Notes: a model not told the origin generated them from the letters alone. A stretch of 12,454 bases of DNA from an uncultured Pseudomonadota bacterium (GCA_903895005.1 CAITSH010000233.1:1-12454); one strand, 5' to 3'; shown: positions 1 through 7,678, numbered from the stretch's first letter. Made by a program: numbers and translations.

Positions 1-56
1 GACGGAATACGCGATCTGTAGCCGTGACTGGAGTTCAGACGGTGCTCTTCCGATCT
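1..56 (+). other. Illumina P7 / index / read-2 adapter contamination
   Basis: Bases 24-56 match the 34-base TruSeq read-2 adapter (start GTGACTGGAGTTCAGAC, end GCTCTTCCGATCT) with one base missing in the middle (CAGACGGTGC where CAGACGTGTGC is expected). Bases 1-15 match the end of the P7 flow-cell oligo (GACGGCATACGAGAT) with two mismatches. The 8 bases between (16-23, CTGTAGCC) sit exactly where a sample index belongs. The order P7 tail, 8-base index, read-2 primer is that of a library adapter, not a genome. Translated in frame it adds the spurious residues VTGVQTVLFRS to the next protein. Confidence 0.96.
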
Positions 57-530
57 CGCTTTGTCAACATCCTCGGCAATCTCTCGAACATCCTCGACAA
101 GGCGCAAGCCCATGTCGATGCGAAAAAAATCGACCAGAGCGCGCTGACGACCTACCGGATTTTTCCCGACATGCTGCCCATGACCAAGCAGGTGCAGATC
201 GCTTGTGACGCGGCCAAGGGTGTCGTGGCGCGCCTCGCCGGTGGCGAGATCCCGATGTTCGAAGACAATGAAGTGACCCTCGCAGACCTCAAGGCGCGCA
301 TCGCCAAGACCGTCGCCTACCTGCAAAGCGTGACGCCGGCGCAGATCGACGGCACCGAAGAGAAGGCCATCGTCATCAAGCGCGGCGACAAGGAAACGCA
401 TTACAAGGGCATGCAGTTCCTGCTCGGCCACGCGGTGCCGAATTTTTATTTCCATGTCACCACCACCTACAACATCCTGCGCCACAACGGCGTCGATATC
501 GGCAAGCGCGATTTTCTGGGCAACCCCTGA
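57..530 (+). CDS. DUF1993 family protein, 5' end clipped
   Basis: This is a small soluble protein of the DUF1993 family, whose function is not established. The 157 visible residues carry the family pattern: an N-terminal GNLSNILDKAQAH stretch, then FPDMLPMTKQVQIACDAAKG at about residues 35-54, and a C-terminal HAVPNFYFHVTTTYNILRHNGV segment ending in IGKRDFLG. No signal peptide or membrane segment is visible. Family members are about 165-170 residues, so I infer that only about ten residues are missing. The reading frame runs in phase back through the adapter to a GTG at 24, but everything before base 57 is adapter, so no true start is present. A metallopeptidase gene follows 21 bases downstream on the same strand, so the two may be co-transcribed. 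Confidence 0.88.
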   Translation, partial: RFVNILGNLSNILDKAQAHVDAKKIDQSALTTYRIFPDMLPMTKQVQIACDAAKGVVARLAGGEIPMFEDNEVTLADLKARIAKTVAYLQSVTPAQIDGTEEKAIVIKRGDKETHYKGMQFLLGHAVPNFYFHVTTTYNILRHNGVDIGKRDFLGNP

Positions 531-551
531 TCACTGCGACGGGCGGCCGGC

Positions 552-1430
552 ATGCGCCTCGATGACGAACGCGAAAGCGACAACGTAGAAGACCGCCGCG
601 GCGAATCGGCCGGTGGCGGCGGGTTTGGCGGGCTGGGCGGCGGTTCCATCGGCATCGGCACCGTGGTGCTGGCGCTGGTGGCCTGGTATTTCGGCGTCGA
701 CCCCAGCTCCATACTCAACCAGGTCGCCGGCACCTCGGCGCCGACCGTCTCGCAGGCGACCTCGCCGGCGAAGCCGCCGCCGCACGCGGACACCCAGGCG
801 CGCTTTGTGTCGATGATCCTGGCTGACACGGAAGACACCTGGACGGCGATTTTTCGCTCGGGTGGCAGCACCTACGAAAAACCCAGGCTGGTGCTCTTTA
901 CCGGCGCGGTGCGTTCGGCCTGCGGGCTGGCGGAATCGGCGATGGGGCCGTTTTACTGTCCCGGCGACCGCAAGGTCTACATCGACCTCGCGTTTTACGA
1001 TGATTTGCAAAAGCGCTTTCATGCACCGGGCGAATTCGCCCAGGCCTATGTGATCGCGCACGAGGTCGGCCACCACGTGCAAAACCTGATGGGTATTTCG
1101 GGCAAGGTCGCGGCGGCGCAGCAGCGCACCGACAAGGCCGGCGCCAACCGGCTTTCGGTACGGCTCGAACTGCAGGCCGATTGTTTTGCCGGCGTGTGGG
1201 CCAACCACGCCGACCGCGCGAGACACATTCTTGAAAGCGGCGATCTGGAAAAAGGCCTCAATGCCGCTTCGGCCATCGGCGATGACCGGTTGCAAAAACA
1301 GGCGCGCGGTTATGTCAGCCCGGAGTCATTCACACACGGATCATCGGAACAGCGTGTGCGCTGGTTTCGTCGCGGCATAGACGGCGGCGACTTCAAGCGG
1401 TGCGACACCTTTCGCGCGCGCGATTTGTAA
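552..1430 (+). CDS. ypfJ: YpfJ-type neutral zinc metallopeptidase
   Basis: This 292-residue protein belongs to the putative neutral zinc metallopeptidase family (YpfJ/KPN_02809 type, Pfam Zn_peptidase). A charged cytoplasmic N-terminus (about 1-18) is followed by a glycine-rich linker (20-33) and one membrane segment (about 33-48); the rest is presumably periplasmic. The catalytic zincin motif is HEVGH at 170-174, and ELQADC at 206-211 is placed to supply the third zinc ligand. Other family signatures are SACG at 122-125, GPFYCPGDRKVYID at 132-145 and the C-terminal ESFTHGSSEQRVRWF. Length is normal and nothing looks broken. The physiological substrate of this family is not established. The ATG at 552 fits the family N-terminus, although the upstream ribosome site is weak. 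Nothing in the window shows a functional link to the DUF1993 gene 21 bases upstream. Confidence 0.93.
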   Translation: MRLDDERESDNVEDRRGESAGGGGFGGLGGGSIGIGTVVLALVAWYFGVDPSSILNQVAGTSAPTVSQATSPAKPPPHADTQARFVSMILADTEDTWTAIFRSGGSTYEKPRLVLFTGAVRSACGLAESAMGPFYCPGDRKVYIDLAFYDDLQKRFHAPGEFAQAYVIAHEVGHHVQNLMGISGKVAAAQQRTDKAGANRLSVRLELQADCFAGVWANHADRARHILESGDLEKGLNAASAIGDDRLQKQARGYVSPESFTHGSSEQRVRWFRRGIDGGDFKRCDTFRARDL

Positions 1431-1454
1431 TCTGAAACGCATCGGGTTTGCAAA

Positions 1455-1470
1455 GAGGCTGGAAAGCCTC
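1455..1470. terminator. Candidate hairpin between convergent genes
   Basis: A perfect 6-bp stem (GAGGCT / AGCCTC) encloses the tetraloop GGAA on the plus strand, which is GNRA type. It lies 24 bases after the metallopeptidase stop and 70 bases beyond the end of the converging dioxygenase remnant. Read on the minus strand, the stem is followed by TTTGC, a poor U-tract; the plus-strand tail (GTCCCGCC) is worse. It could be a weak terminator for minus-strand transcripts or only a structured RNA 3' end. Confidence 0.35.
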
Positions 1471-1540
1471 GTCCCGCCTGCTTCTTCAGCGCATGTCGCC
1501 GCGCCTGCGCGCAACGGCTGCGCGCATTCGATAGGTTGGC

Positions 1541-2216
1541 TTAGCGCCTGACGGGCGGCGTGCCTGCCTCAAGCGGTATCCACTTCGGTTCAAAGTAGGC
1601 GCGGCCATTTGAACTGAAGCCCGGAGGCCAGGGCAGCGCACCCTCGAAAAAATAATGCGCGACCTGTGACAGGCGGTTGAGGTCCTTGTTGTTCTGCTTT
1701 GAGCCCCCATGCCGCACGTTGGACGACCAGATGATGGCATGGCCCTTGGGAACGAGGCCGTACAAAGGCTTAAACCCCTGTTGTTCGATCGGGCGGTCAA
1801 GATGGGCCTCGTCCCCGGGGTAGGCGTCGCAGCTGGGGGCATTCCCATGTCCTCAAAGTTCATTTCCGGCAGGTCGTTTCTGCCGGGGTAATACCCCAGC
1901 GGACCCTGGTCGGGCCGATGTCCTCGAGGGTAACCCATACGCCGCACATCAGGCCGAAGGGCCCGGTATTGAAGTGGATACTGTCAGGGTGCGCCTTCGG
2001 CTCCGTGCCCTTGAGAAAATTCAGGCTCTGGAACGGCAGGGGCTGTCTGCCATATAAGTCGGTCAGTGCATCGAGGATTTTCGGGCCGGCCGCCACGCGG
2101 CGGATGTTCCCGCTGACCGCCCACGCACCGGTATGCGGCTGATATGCGCCTGATTTGCGGGGCGTGCAATCGGGAACCCCGTTCCCGGAGCCGCGCGCCA
2201 GCGCAGCGCGTACGGT
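1541..2216 (-). pseudogene. Phytanoyl-CoA dioxygenase (PhyH) remnant, truncated and frameshifted
   Basis: These are pieces of an Fe(II)/2-oxoglutarate dioxygenase of the PhyH family in three frames. Segment 1 (about 2216-1912) reads GAYQPHTGAWAVSGNIRR, then LYGRQPLPFQSLNFLKGTE, then HPDSIHFN, which holds the HxD iron-binding pair, and GVWVTLEDIG. Segment 2 (about 1910-1840) reads GPLGYYPGRNDLPEMNFEDMG. Segment 3 (about 1834-1541) reads YPGDEAHLDRPIEQQG, then VPKGHAIIWSSNVRHGGS, which holds the distal iron-binding histidine, and ends in TAA. Adding one G near 1911 and one C to the minus-strand CCCCC run (plus 1835-1839) rejoins all three. The N-terminus is absent: the frame is closed upstream by the TGA that also ends the histidine kinase, and no ATG lies between. 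By the family's usual length I infer roughly 60-100 residues are missing. The two indels could be sequencing errors; the missing 5' end is harder to explain that way. Confidence 0.82.
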
Positions 2217-3920
2217 TCAGTCCGGGATGGTGAAGGCGAACCTTGCGCCGGAGCCGGCCGTCGACTGCGCCGTTATGCTGCCCTTGTGGCGATCGACGAT
2301 GCGCTTGACGATGGCAAGCCCGATCCCGGTGCCCTCGTAATCGCGCTCGTGATGAAGGCGGCTGAAAATCTTGAACAGCTTGTCGCTGTAAGCCATGTCA
2401 AACCCCACGCCGTTGTCTGCAATGAAATAGGCGCCGTCCGCAAAGCCTATGCGCACCACCGGCGCCACGGAGTGGGTACTGTACTTGACGGCGTTGCCGA
2501 TCAGGTTGCTCCAGATTTGGCGCAATTGAATGAGGTCGCCGCGGCAATTGGGGGTTTCGCCGATCTCGAAGCGCACGCGACCGGCAACTCCCTCCATTTC
2601 GCTGATGACCGATTCCAATGTGGCCCGCATGTCCACTTCTTGCTTGCGCAGTTCCGTCTTTGAGGTGCGTGCGAGCTCGAGCAACTCGTTCAGCAACTGG
2701 CTCATGCGCTGCACATTCAAGCGGATGCGACCGATACGCCGGCTCGATTCGCCGCCTGCGGGCAGCGCCAATTGGCTTTCCAGAATCGCCGAATTGCTGT
2801 CTATGGCGCGCAGCGGTGCCTTGAGGTCATGCGAGACCGAGTACATGAAGGCCTCCAGTTCGGCGTTGACCGCCTCGAGACTGCTGGTACGCTCATGCAC
2901 GCGCTGCTCCAGCGCGACGTTAAATTCGAGCCGCGCCGTTTCGGCGCGTTGCAGGCGTCGCAACACCATGGCGGCGATACCCAGCAGCAGCAGCAGGATC
3001 ACCGCAACAACGACCGATTGCTTGCGCCACTGGGCGAGAATGTGCGGATACGCTATCCCGATCGAAATGAAAAACGGGTAGTTATCGAGTTTTTTGTAGC
3101 TGTAGATGCGCGTGATGCCGTCGGCGGCCGAGCTGAGCCTGATCGTCGCATGTGGCGTGCCCTCAGGCAGCGCCTTGCGCGTCGGGCTGTCGGCCGGCAG
3201 CGGCGTGAGCGTGTTGCTGCCCGCGGGCGGCCATCGCAGCACCGGGGTAAAGGTGTCGCTGCGGTAAATGGCGATGACGCTGTCGGGCCCGATGTCGGTT
3301 TTCCTGAAGATGTCGACAAAATAAGAGAGGTTGAGCGAGGCCCCGACGAGGCCGCGAAAGTCGCCGCCGTCACGCACCGCCTTTTCGATGACGAGAATAC
3401 GTTCGCCGTTGTTACGGGAGACGATTACGTCTGAAAATATCAGCTTGTCATCGAGGGTGTCTCGTGCGTCCCGGAAAAGTGCGCGGTCGCCGATGTTGAT
3501 CGGCGCTACTTGCGCGGCGTCGCTCGCGTACATCAGGTCGCCGAGCACATCGAAAATGCGCAGCGAAAGCAGCTCCGGAAAGCCGGCAATGCGCGAGGCC
3601 AGGTCGGCATTCCAATGCGCGTCGTAGCGGCGCAGGTTCTCCCGGCGCAATGCCGAAACCGGGAGGGTCGCGACGACGCTTTGCGTGCTCTGGTCCGCGA
3701 TGCGCAGGGCGGCATCCAGCCTTGCTGCAAGTATGGTCGCGTAATTGCGGGTTTCGGTTTCGGCATTCCGGATGGTCTGTTGGTAGCCCGACAACATCAG
3801 GTAGGCGACCAGCGCGGTTGCGACCACCAGTGCCATGCACAACAGCACGATGCGCCGCGCAGACGGCGATCGCCCCGCAAGTCCCTGCCAGCAGGCGGGC
3901 AGGGTCGGTATTTTCATCAT
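2217..3920 (-). CDS. Cache-domain sensor histidine kinase
   Basis: A complete membrane sensor kinase of 567 residues. Membrane helix 1 is about 23-45 and helix 2 about 302-322. The roughly 255-residue extracytoplasmic part between them reads like a double-Cache sensor (RIFDVLGDLMYAS and the FRGLVGASLNLSYF region). A short coiled coil (about 323-355) leads to HisKA with the H-box SVSHDLKAPLRAID, phospho-acceptor His364. The ATPase domain has an N-box (WSNLIGNAVKYS, 470-481), G1 DNGVGF (502-507), an F-box (FKIFSRLH, 517-523) and G2 GTGIGLAIV (530-538). All catalytic motifs are intact. No receiver domain or response regulator gene lies next to it, so its partner is unknown. Two ATGs in tandem (3920 and 3917) are possible starts and neither has a clear ribosome site. 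A related Cache sensor lies immediately upstream on the same strand. Confidence 0.93.
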   Translation of the reverse strand: MMKIPTLPACWQGLAGRSPSARRIVLLCMALVVATALVAYLMLSGYQQTIRNAETETRNYATILAARLDAALRIADQSTQSVVATLPVSALRRENLRRYDAHWNADLASRIAGFPELLSLRIFDVLGDLMYASDAAQVAPINIGDRALFRDARDTLDDKLIFSDVIVSRNNGERILVIEKAVRDGGDFRGLVGASLNLSYFVDIFRKTDIGPDSVIAIYRSDTFTPVLRWPPAGSNTLTPLPADSPTRKALPEGTPHATIRLSSAADGITRIYSYKKLDNYPFFISIGIAYPHILAQWRKQSVVVAVILLLLLGIAAMVLRRLQRAETARLEFNVALEQRVHERTSSLEAVNAELEAFMYSVSHDLKAPLRAIDSNSAILESQLALPAGGESSRRIGRIRLNVQRMSQLLNELLELARTSKTELRKQEVDMRATLESVISEMEGVAGRVRFEIGETPNCRGDLIQLRQIWSNLIGNAVKYSTHSVAPVVRIGFADGAYFIADNGVGFDMAYSDKLFKIFSRLHHERDYEGTGIGLAIVKRIVDRHKGSITAQSTAGSGARFAFTIPD

Positions 3921-4044
3921 CGCGAGTCTGTGTCGGGATGAATCCGGGGCAGGAAACCGGAATGGCGATGGTTAATTGTCATGGATCAGGGTTTCACCAA
4001 GGTGGCGGACACCCGCGCTGTACTGCGATGGCCGGGTGGTGCGA

Positions 4045-5199
4045 TTAAGGCGGTAATGCTGAACGTGAAACGCGCGCGGACGATGCGCTGGAGGAAGGCG
4101 GGGCTGATCCTTGCGTCATCGTGTTCGCGCTCGCTGTGCAGGCGGTTGAACCGCTTGTCGGCGTCGCGCATGTCGTAGGTTCGACGTTCGCCGTCTCAAG
4201 CGGCGCCGCGCGTCGGTCAATCGCGCGCAGTGTGACCACGGCCTTGTCGCTAAGTACCTTGAAAATGGCGGCGACATAGGCAAAGAACAGCAGCAGGAAG
4301 AGGTAGGCCGGCCATACGGTCGCCCACCACGCAGCATAAAGATTGCCGGTGCGGTCTGCTCTGAACACGGTGACGCCGTAACGCTTGATACGACTGAAGG
4401 CAACGATGGCGTTATCCGGGACAACCGGGCTGTCGCCGCGAATGATGCCATCCTGCATGCCGGGATTGGCGCCCAGGAAGTTGTCCAGTAATCCGTTAAG
4501 GGGCTTCAGGTAGGGGTCCGGGGCCTGGCTGGGCTGCGCCGGAAAACGCGCGACCATGTAGCCGTCGTCACGAACCAGTCCCAGATGTCCGCCGTCGGGC
4601 AGGTTCGCCGCTTCCCAGAATTCGTGGGGGCGGTCAAGGCTCAGGCCCGCGCTGAGGATGTACAGCATCTTGCCGCTGGAATCGCGCACGGCATGGCGCA
4701 GCGGGGACAGCCATTCTTTGCTGAGCGGCGCGAAAAAAGGGCGCCCGATCACCATGGCCTGGCCGCTTGCGAGGCGCTCGTAGGCGTCTTGGAAGGACGG
4801 GTCTCCCCTGACGTTGGCTTTGACATCACCCGGCCTCGCCGGACGGCTTGCGTAGAGCACGTCGCCTTCGGTGGAAATCACGAGGACATTGGAGAAGTGA
4901 GGGAAATGCTTCTGGAAGTCGGCCAGTATTCCCGTGGTGCCCGCACCAAGTCTGTTGCGCTGCAAACGTTCTCCGAGTGTCGCAATGGAGCGCTCAAGCG
5001 CAAGCAAATAGATGTCTATCGATTTGGCGGTAATGGCGTTGGCGATCTCGAGATTTTGCCCGTGGACTTCCGACTGCCGCTGCCAGGAGGAAGCGGTGAT
5101 CGCCGCGAGGGCGCCGAGGAAAACGGCAAGCAGAACGGCGTAGGTGGCGGTGCGTAAGCGGGCATCTGCAAACGAGATGCCGATGAGGTTGGCGGGCAT
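4045..5199 (-). CDS. Cache-domain membrane sensor lacking an output domain, tail frameshifted
   Basis: This is an N-terminal sensor module with no visible effector. Helix 1 is about residues 17-38, followed by an extracytoplasmic domain of about 240 residues with Cache features (VLVISTEGDVLYASRPA; the GRPFFAPLSKEWLSPLRHAVRD stretch; SAGLSLDR), then helix 2 at about 295-318 (WPAYLFLLLFFAYVAAIF). After the helix comes a linker (RAIDRRAAPLETANVE). From about base 4182 downward this frame turns into a Ser/Thr/Ala/Pro-rich string typical of a shifted frame. The -1 frame is much richer in GC at third positions and reads YDMRDADKRFNRLHSEREHDD onward to a stop at 3986. One missing base near 4177-4183 would join them. 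Even so no kinase, GGDEF or EAL domain appears. It may be a decayed receptor or a sensor subunit for the kinase downstream. The start at 5199 gives a normal membrane N-terminus. Confidence 0.72.
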   Translation of the reverse strand: MPANLIGISFADARLRTATYAVLLAVFLGALAAITASSWQRQSEVHGQNLEIANAITAKSIDIYLLALERSIATLGERLQRNRLGAGTTGILADFQKHFPHFSNVLVISTEGDVLYASRPARPGDVKANVRGDPSFQDAYERLASGQAMVIGRPFFAPLSKEWLSPLRHAVRDSSGKMLYILSAGLSLDRPHEFWEAANLPDGGHLGLVRDDGYMVARFPAQPSQAPDPYLKPLNGLLDNFLGANPGMQDGIIRGDSPVVPDNAIVAFSRIKRYGVTVFRADRTGNLYAAWWATVWPAYLFLLLFFAYVAAIFKVLSDKAVVTLRAIDRRAAPLETANVEPTTCATPTSGSTACTASANTMTQGSAPPSSSASSARVSRSALPP

Positions 5200-5429
5200 G
5201 GTGCTGGTGTTTCATTCTCTTGGTTTCCGGTCATCCGCCGTATTCTTCGAACGCGCAGCTTCTTGTCAGACTGTAGGGAAAAGCCGCAGGTGCTCCGAGC
5301 TTAGCGCGGTTTTTGAAATAGACATTTTATGTACGGTAGCGAACATAGCGGCAACACGGCCGGATCGGGCCGTGACGGCGTTTGCGCAGGCTGCAGGACG
5401 GGCGCGGACCAAGCCGAGGGTGGCTTGCT

Positions 5430-6656
5430 TTACCGGGGACCCTTGCGCAACAGCATCAGCGCGGCCAGCGCCACCAGCGATACGCCGCCTGACAGTGCGA
5501 TGCTCGCGCCAACGCCGCGCGTGTCCAGGGTGAGGCCGAAGGCGAAGGGGGCGAAGGCCTGCGCGCCGCGTGCCAGCACATTGAGCAGCCCCTGGCGAAA
5601 GCCGTAACCGGCCGGCCCGAATATCGCGAGGGGCAGCGTGCCCTTGGCAATGGTGATCATGCCGTTGCCGGCGCCGTGCAGCACGGCGAAGGCCGCCACC
5701 ATGACGGGGGCGCCGCCAAACAGCGCCAACACAACCACGCCCGCCGGATGCAGCGCCGTCGCAACGCGTGCGCTGGTCAGCGGATGAAATCCAAAACGGC
5801 GCGCCGCCATGAATTCGGAAAGCCGCGCCAGCACTTGCGCCGGGCCGAGCAGGGCCGAAGCCGTCAGCGCCGCCACGGCACTGGCACCGGCGGCCAGCAG
5901 CAATCCGGGCAGGTGCGCCGCCATCGCCGAGGTGACAAAGGAGGTCGCCGCGGCGAACACCGCGACCAGCCAGAAGGCGAGGCGTTCGTTCTGCGCGTTT
6001 GCCGGTACCGCCCTTGCACCGGTGCCCTCGCTGGCTATGCCTTTGCCGTTGGCTGGCGCGGCCTTGATGGCGGGTGCGGTGTTTCTCACCCCTGGTATGA
6101 AGAGCAGATTGACCGGCAGCGCGATGGCAAGGTGTATGGCCGCCCAGGTGAAGCAGCTCGCACGCCAGCCGTAGTGTTCTGCGATAAATGCGCTGAGCGG
6201 CCAGCCCACGGTGCTGGCAAAGCCGGCGATGAGGGTGATGCCGGTGATCGGTTCGCGCGCGGCGTTGCCGTGCAGCCGCACCAGCGCGGCGAAGGCGGCG
6301 TCGTACAGGCCCATGGCCATGCCGATGCCCAGAATGCACCAGGCGGCGAGCATGGTCGCGCCGTTGGATGCGCAACCGAGCAGCAGCAGCCCTGCGGCGA
6401 AAACGAGGTTTGAGGCGGCCAGCATGCCGCGACCGCCGTGCCTGTCGATGAAGCGACCGACCGCGGGGCCACCGAGCCCGGTGAGGATCAGGGCGATCGA
6501 AAACGCGCCGAAAATATTGGCGCGCGAAATGTCGAGTTCTTGTGCGATCGGCTGCGCCAGGATGGCCGGCAAATACGTCGACGACGCCCAGGCAATGGTC
6601 TGGGTGCAGCCCAGGGCGATGACCTGGGGCAGGGTGCCGTGCGCACGGGCGCTCAT
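5430..6656 (-). CDS. Major facilitator superfamily transporter
   Basis: A 408-residue inner-membrane transporter of the MFS_1 type. The protein is mostly hydrophobic, with about 12 predicted helices in two bundles. The helix 2-3 loop carries the MFS signature (GPAVGRFIDRHGGRGML, about residues 63-79). A polar central loop (about 195-220, rich in Ala, Lys and Asn) separates the halves. The C-terminus is a short basic tail, RKGPR. I chose the ATG at 6656 because GAGG lies 8 bases upstream and the protein then begins MSARAHGTLPQV directly before helix 1; an in-frame ATG at 6710 would add 18 Arg-rich residues with no family support. The substrate cannot be read from the sequence. No regulator gene adjoins it, but the 5' region holds tandem repeats and an imperfect palindrome. 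The next gene upstream on this strand ends 217 bases away, so it is probably transcribed separately. Confidence 0.9.
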   Translation of the reverse strand: MSARAHGTLPQVIALGCTQTIAWASSTYLPAILAQPIAQELDISRANIFGAFSIALILTGLGGPAVGRFIDRHGGRGMLAASNLVFAAGLLLLGCASNGATMLAAWCILGIGMAMGLYDAAFAALVRLHGNAAREPITGITLIAGFASTVGWPLSAFIAEHYGWRASCFTWAAIHLAIALPVNLLFIPGVRNTAPAIKAAPANGKGIASEGTGARAVPANAQNERLAFWLVAVFAAATSFVTSAMAAHLPGLLLAAGASAVAALTASALLGPAQVLARLSEFMAARRFGFHPLTSARVATALHPAGVVVLALFGGAPVMVAAFAVLHGAGNGMITIAKGTLPLAIFGPAGYGFRQGLLNVLARGAQAFAPFAFGLTLDTRGVGASIALSGGVSLVALAALMLLRKGPR

Positions 6657-6723
6657 GGTGCGTACCTCACGGCGTGAACGACCGGCTGGAAAGCCGCGCC
6701 AGACGGGCATTTCCAGCTATCGT

Positions 6724-6771
6724 GCAATCCGGAGAGCAATCCGGAGAGCAATCCGGTGCGCCATCCGGATG
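6724..6771. repeat. 12-bp tandem repeat, four units
   Basis: Four consecutive 12-bp units share the core GCAATCCGG: 6724-6735 and 6736-6747 are identical (GCAATCCGGAGA), 6748-6759 differs in the last three bases, and 6760-6771 (GCCATCCGGATG) is further diverged. The array lies 68-115 bases upstream of the transporter start, in its presumed 5' untranslated or promoter region. It may be simple slippage expansion or a cluster of protein-binding sites. Confidence 0.85.
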
Positions 6772-6797
6772 CGTTGTTCGTAATCACGTTTGCGCCG

Positions 6798-6817
6798 GGT
6801 TTAACCGTGTTCAAACC
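6798..6817. promoter_or_regulatory. Imperfect palindrome, possible operator
   Basis: GGTTTAAC and GTTCAAACC form inverted arms around CGT, with a single extra base in the right arm. The site is about 140 bases upstream of the transporter start, beside the 12-bp repeats and within a non-coding interval. The shape resembles a dimeric-repressor operator, but I cannot assign it to a regulator family and no regulator gene is present. Confidence 0.25.
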
Positions 6818-6873
6818 GAAGCACGCGTTGCATCGTGCCATTCCGGCAGTGCGTGAGTGCATTGTCCCGCTTG

Positions 6874-7614
6874 TTATCGCGGCTGGCGTTGTACGCATTC
6901 GACTTCGGGCAGGTCGCGCGGGCACAGTTTTACCGGCTGCATTTCCCGGAAAAAGACAAAGGCGTTGGCGGCATTGATCGGGGCATCCGCTTTTTTGAAT
7001 TCATCGGCGCGTTTTGAACGTTGCAGCACGAACAAGTCTTCGCTGCCGCGCAGCGCGAGGTAAAAGGCCATTTCGCCCAGGCCTTTGCCGCCGGGCGGAA
7101 CAGCGCCCTCCGGCGGCCCGGTGCAGCCCATGACCGCGCCGTGCGCGTCGAGTCCGTCGACCTTGGTGTCGCCAAGGGACAGCGTGATCGCCTTGTCTGC
7201 GCAGGTGGTGCGCAATTCTGCGGCGATCTGGGCGAGCAGCGCCTTTGGTGTCGCACGCGGATCCTTGGCGAGGCCGCGAAACCCCTTGAGGACAATCATG
7301 TCGCGCCAGGTCTGCGAGTTTTCTTTCTCTGGCATGAACTCCATGGTGTAGCTGTCGCGCTCGGCCTTTTCGGCGCCGGCGCGCCAGCCCTCGGGCAGGC
7401 CGTTGACGACGCGCTGGTTGAACACCGGCGTCACCGCCATCGCGCGGGTGTTTTCATTGGTGATGGCGCTGATGATTTTTTTCACATCCGTGATCTCCGC
7501 CGCGGTGCCCACACAAGGGGTGAGGACGCAGAGGGCCACGGCCAGCGCGCGTGGCCGCGCGCAAGCCATGGCCATTGCCACGGGGTGGCGCAAAGGGTGG
7601 CACGAAGCGGACAT
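6874..7614 (-). CDS. Exported protein of unknown function
   Basis: I do not recognise this 246-residue protein. It begins with a basic N-region and hydrophobic core (about residues 20-35) ending in VGTAA before Glu40, so I predict Sec export with cleavage near residue 39. The mature part is mixed alpha/beta in character, with no second membrane segment. Notable stretches are DVKKIISAITNENTRAMAV near the mature N-terminus, YTMEFMPEKENSQTW, and a late GPPEGAVPPGGKGLGEM loop. It has four mature cysteines (in TTCADK, MGCTGP, KLCPRD and VECVQ), enough for two disulfides. The ATG at 7614 is preceded by GGAG with a 6-base gap and gives a standard signal peptide. Longer in-frame starts (up to 7836) would run across the divergent promoter region and are unlikely. 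The Bug receptor gene starts 181 bases away in the opposite direction. Confidence 0.8.
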   Translation of the reverse strand: MSASCHPLRHPVAMAMACARPRALAVALCVLTPCVGTAAEITDVKKIISAITNENTRAMAVTPVFNQRVVNGLPEGWRAGAEKAERDSYTMEFMPEKENSQTWRDMIVLKGFRGLAKDPRATPKALLAQIAAELRTTCADKAITLSLGDTKVDGLDAHGAVMGCTGPPEGAVPPGGKGLGEMAFYLALRGSEDLFVLQRSKRADEFKKADAPINAANAFVFFREMQPVKLCPRDLPEVECVQRQPR

Positions 7615-7678
7615 GCGATTCTCCGTTAAGGCTCTGCGTGGTTGGAAGGGCGGGGTGGCTGGGTCTTGTTGCAGGACG

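Noticed and set aside
531..1295. Antisense open frame opposite the metallopeptidase
   Set aside because: The sense frame has the HEVGH zinc motif and the full family pattern; the antisense frame has none.
3950..3985. Minus-strand ATGACAATTAACCATCG resembling the -35 region of trp/tac promoters, upstream of the histidine kinase
   Set aside because: No -10 hexamer is found at 16-18 bp spacing; the likeness is limited to the -35 side.
5322..5332. ACAT-TTT-ATGT inverted repeat between the transporter and the Cache sensor
   Set aside because: Four-base arms in an AT-rich patch are expected by chance, and no promoter hexamers are positioned with it.
5266..6375. Long minus-strand open frame (369 codons) overlapping the transporter
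   Set aside because: It is a shadow in another frame of the MFS gene, rich in Arg, His and Gly with no family pattern; the MFS frame carries helices and the signature loop.
6657..6710. Longer start for the MFS transporter at 6710
   Set aside because: It adds 18 Arg-rich residues and lacks the GAGG that precedes the ATG at 6656.
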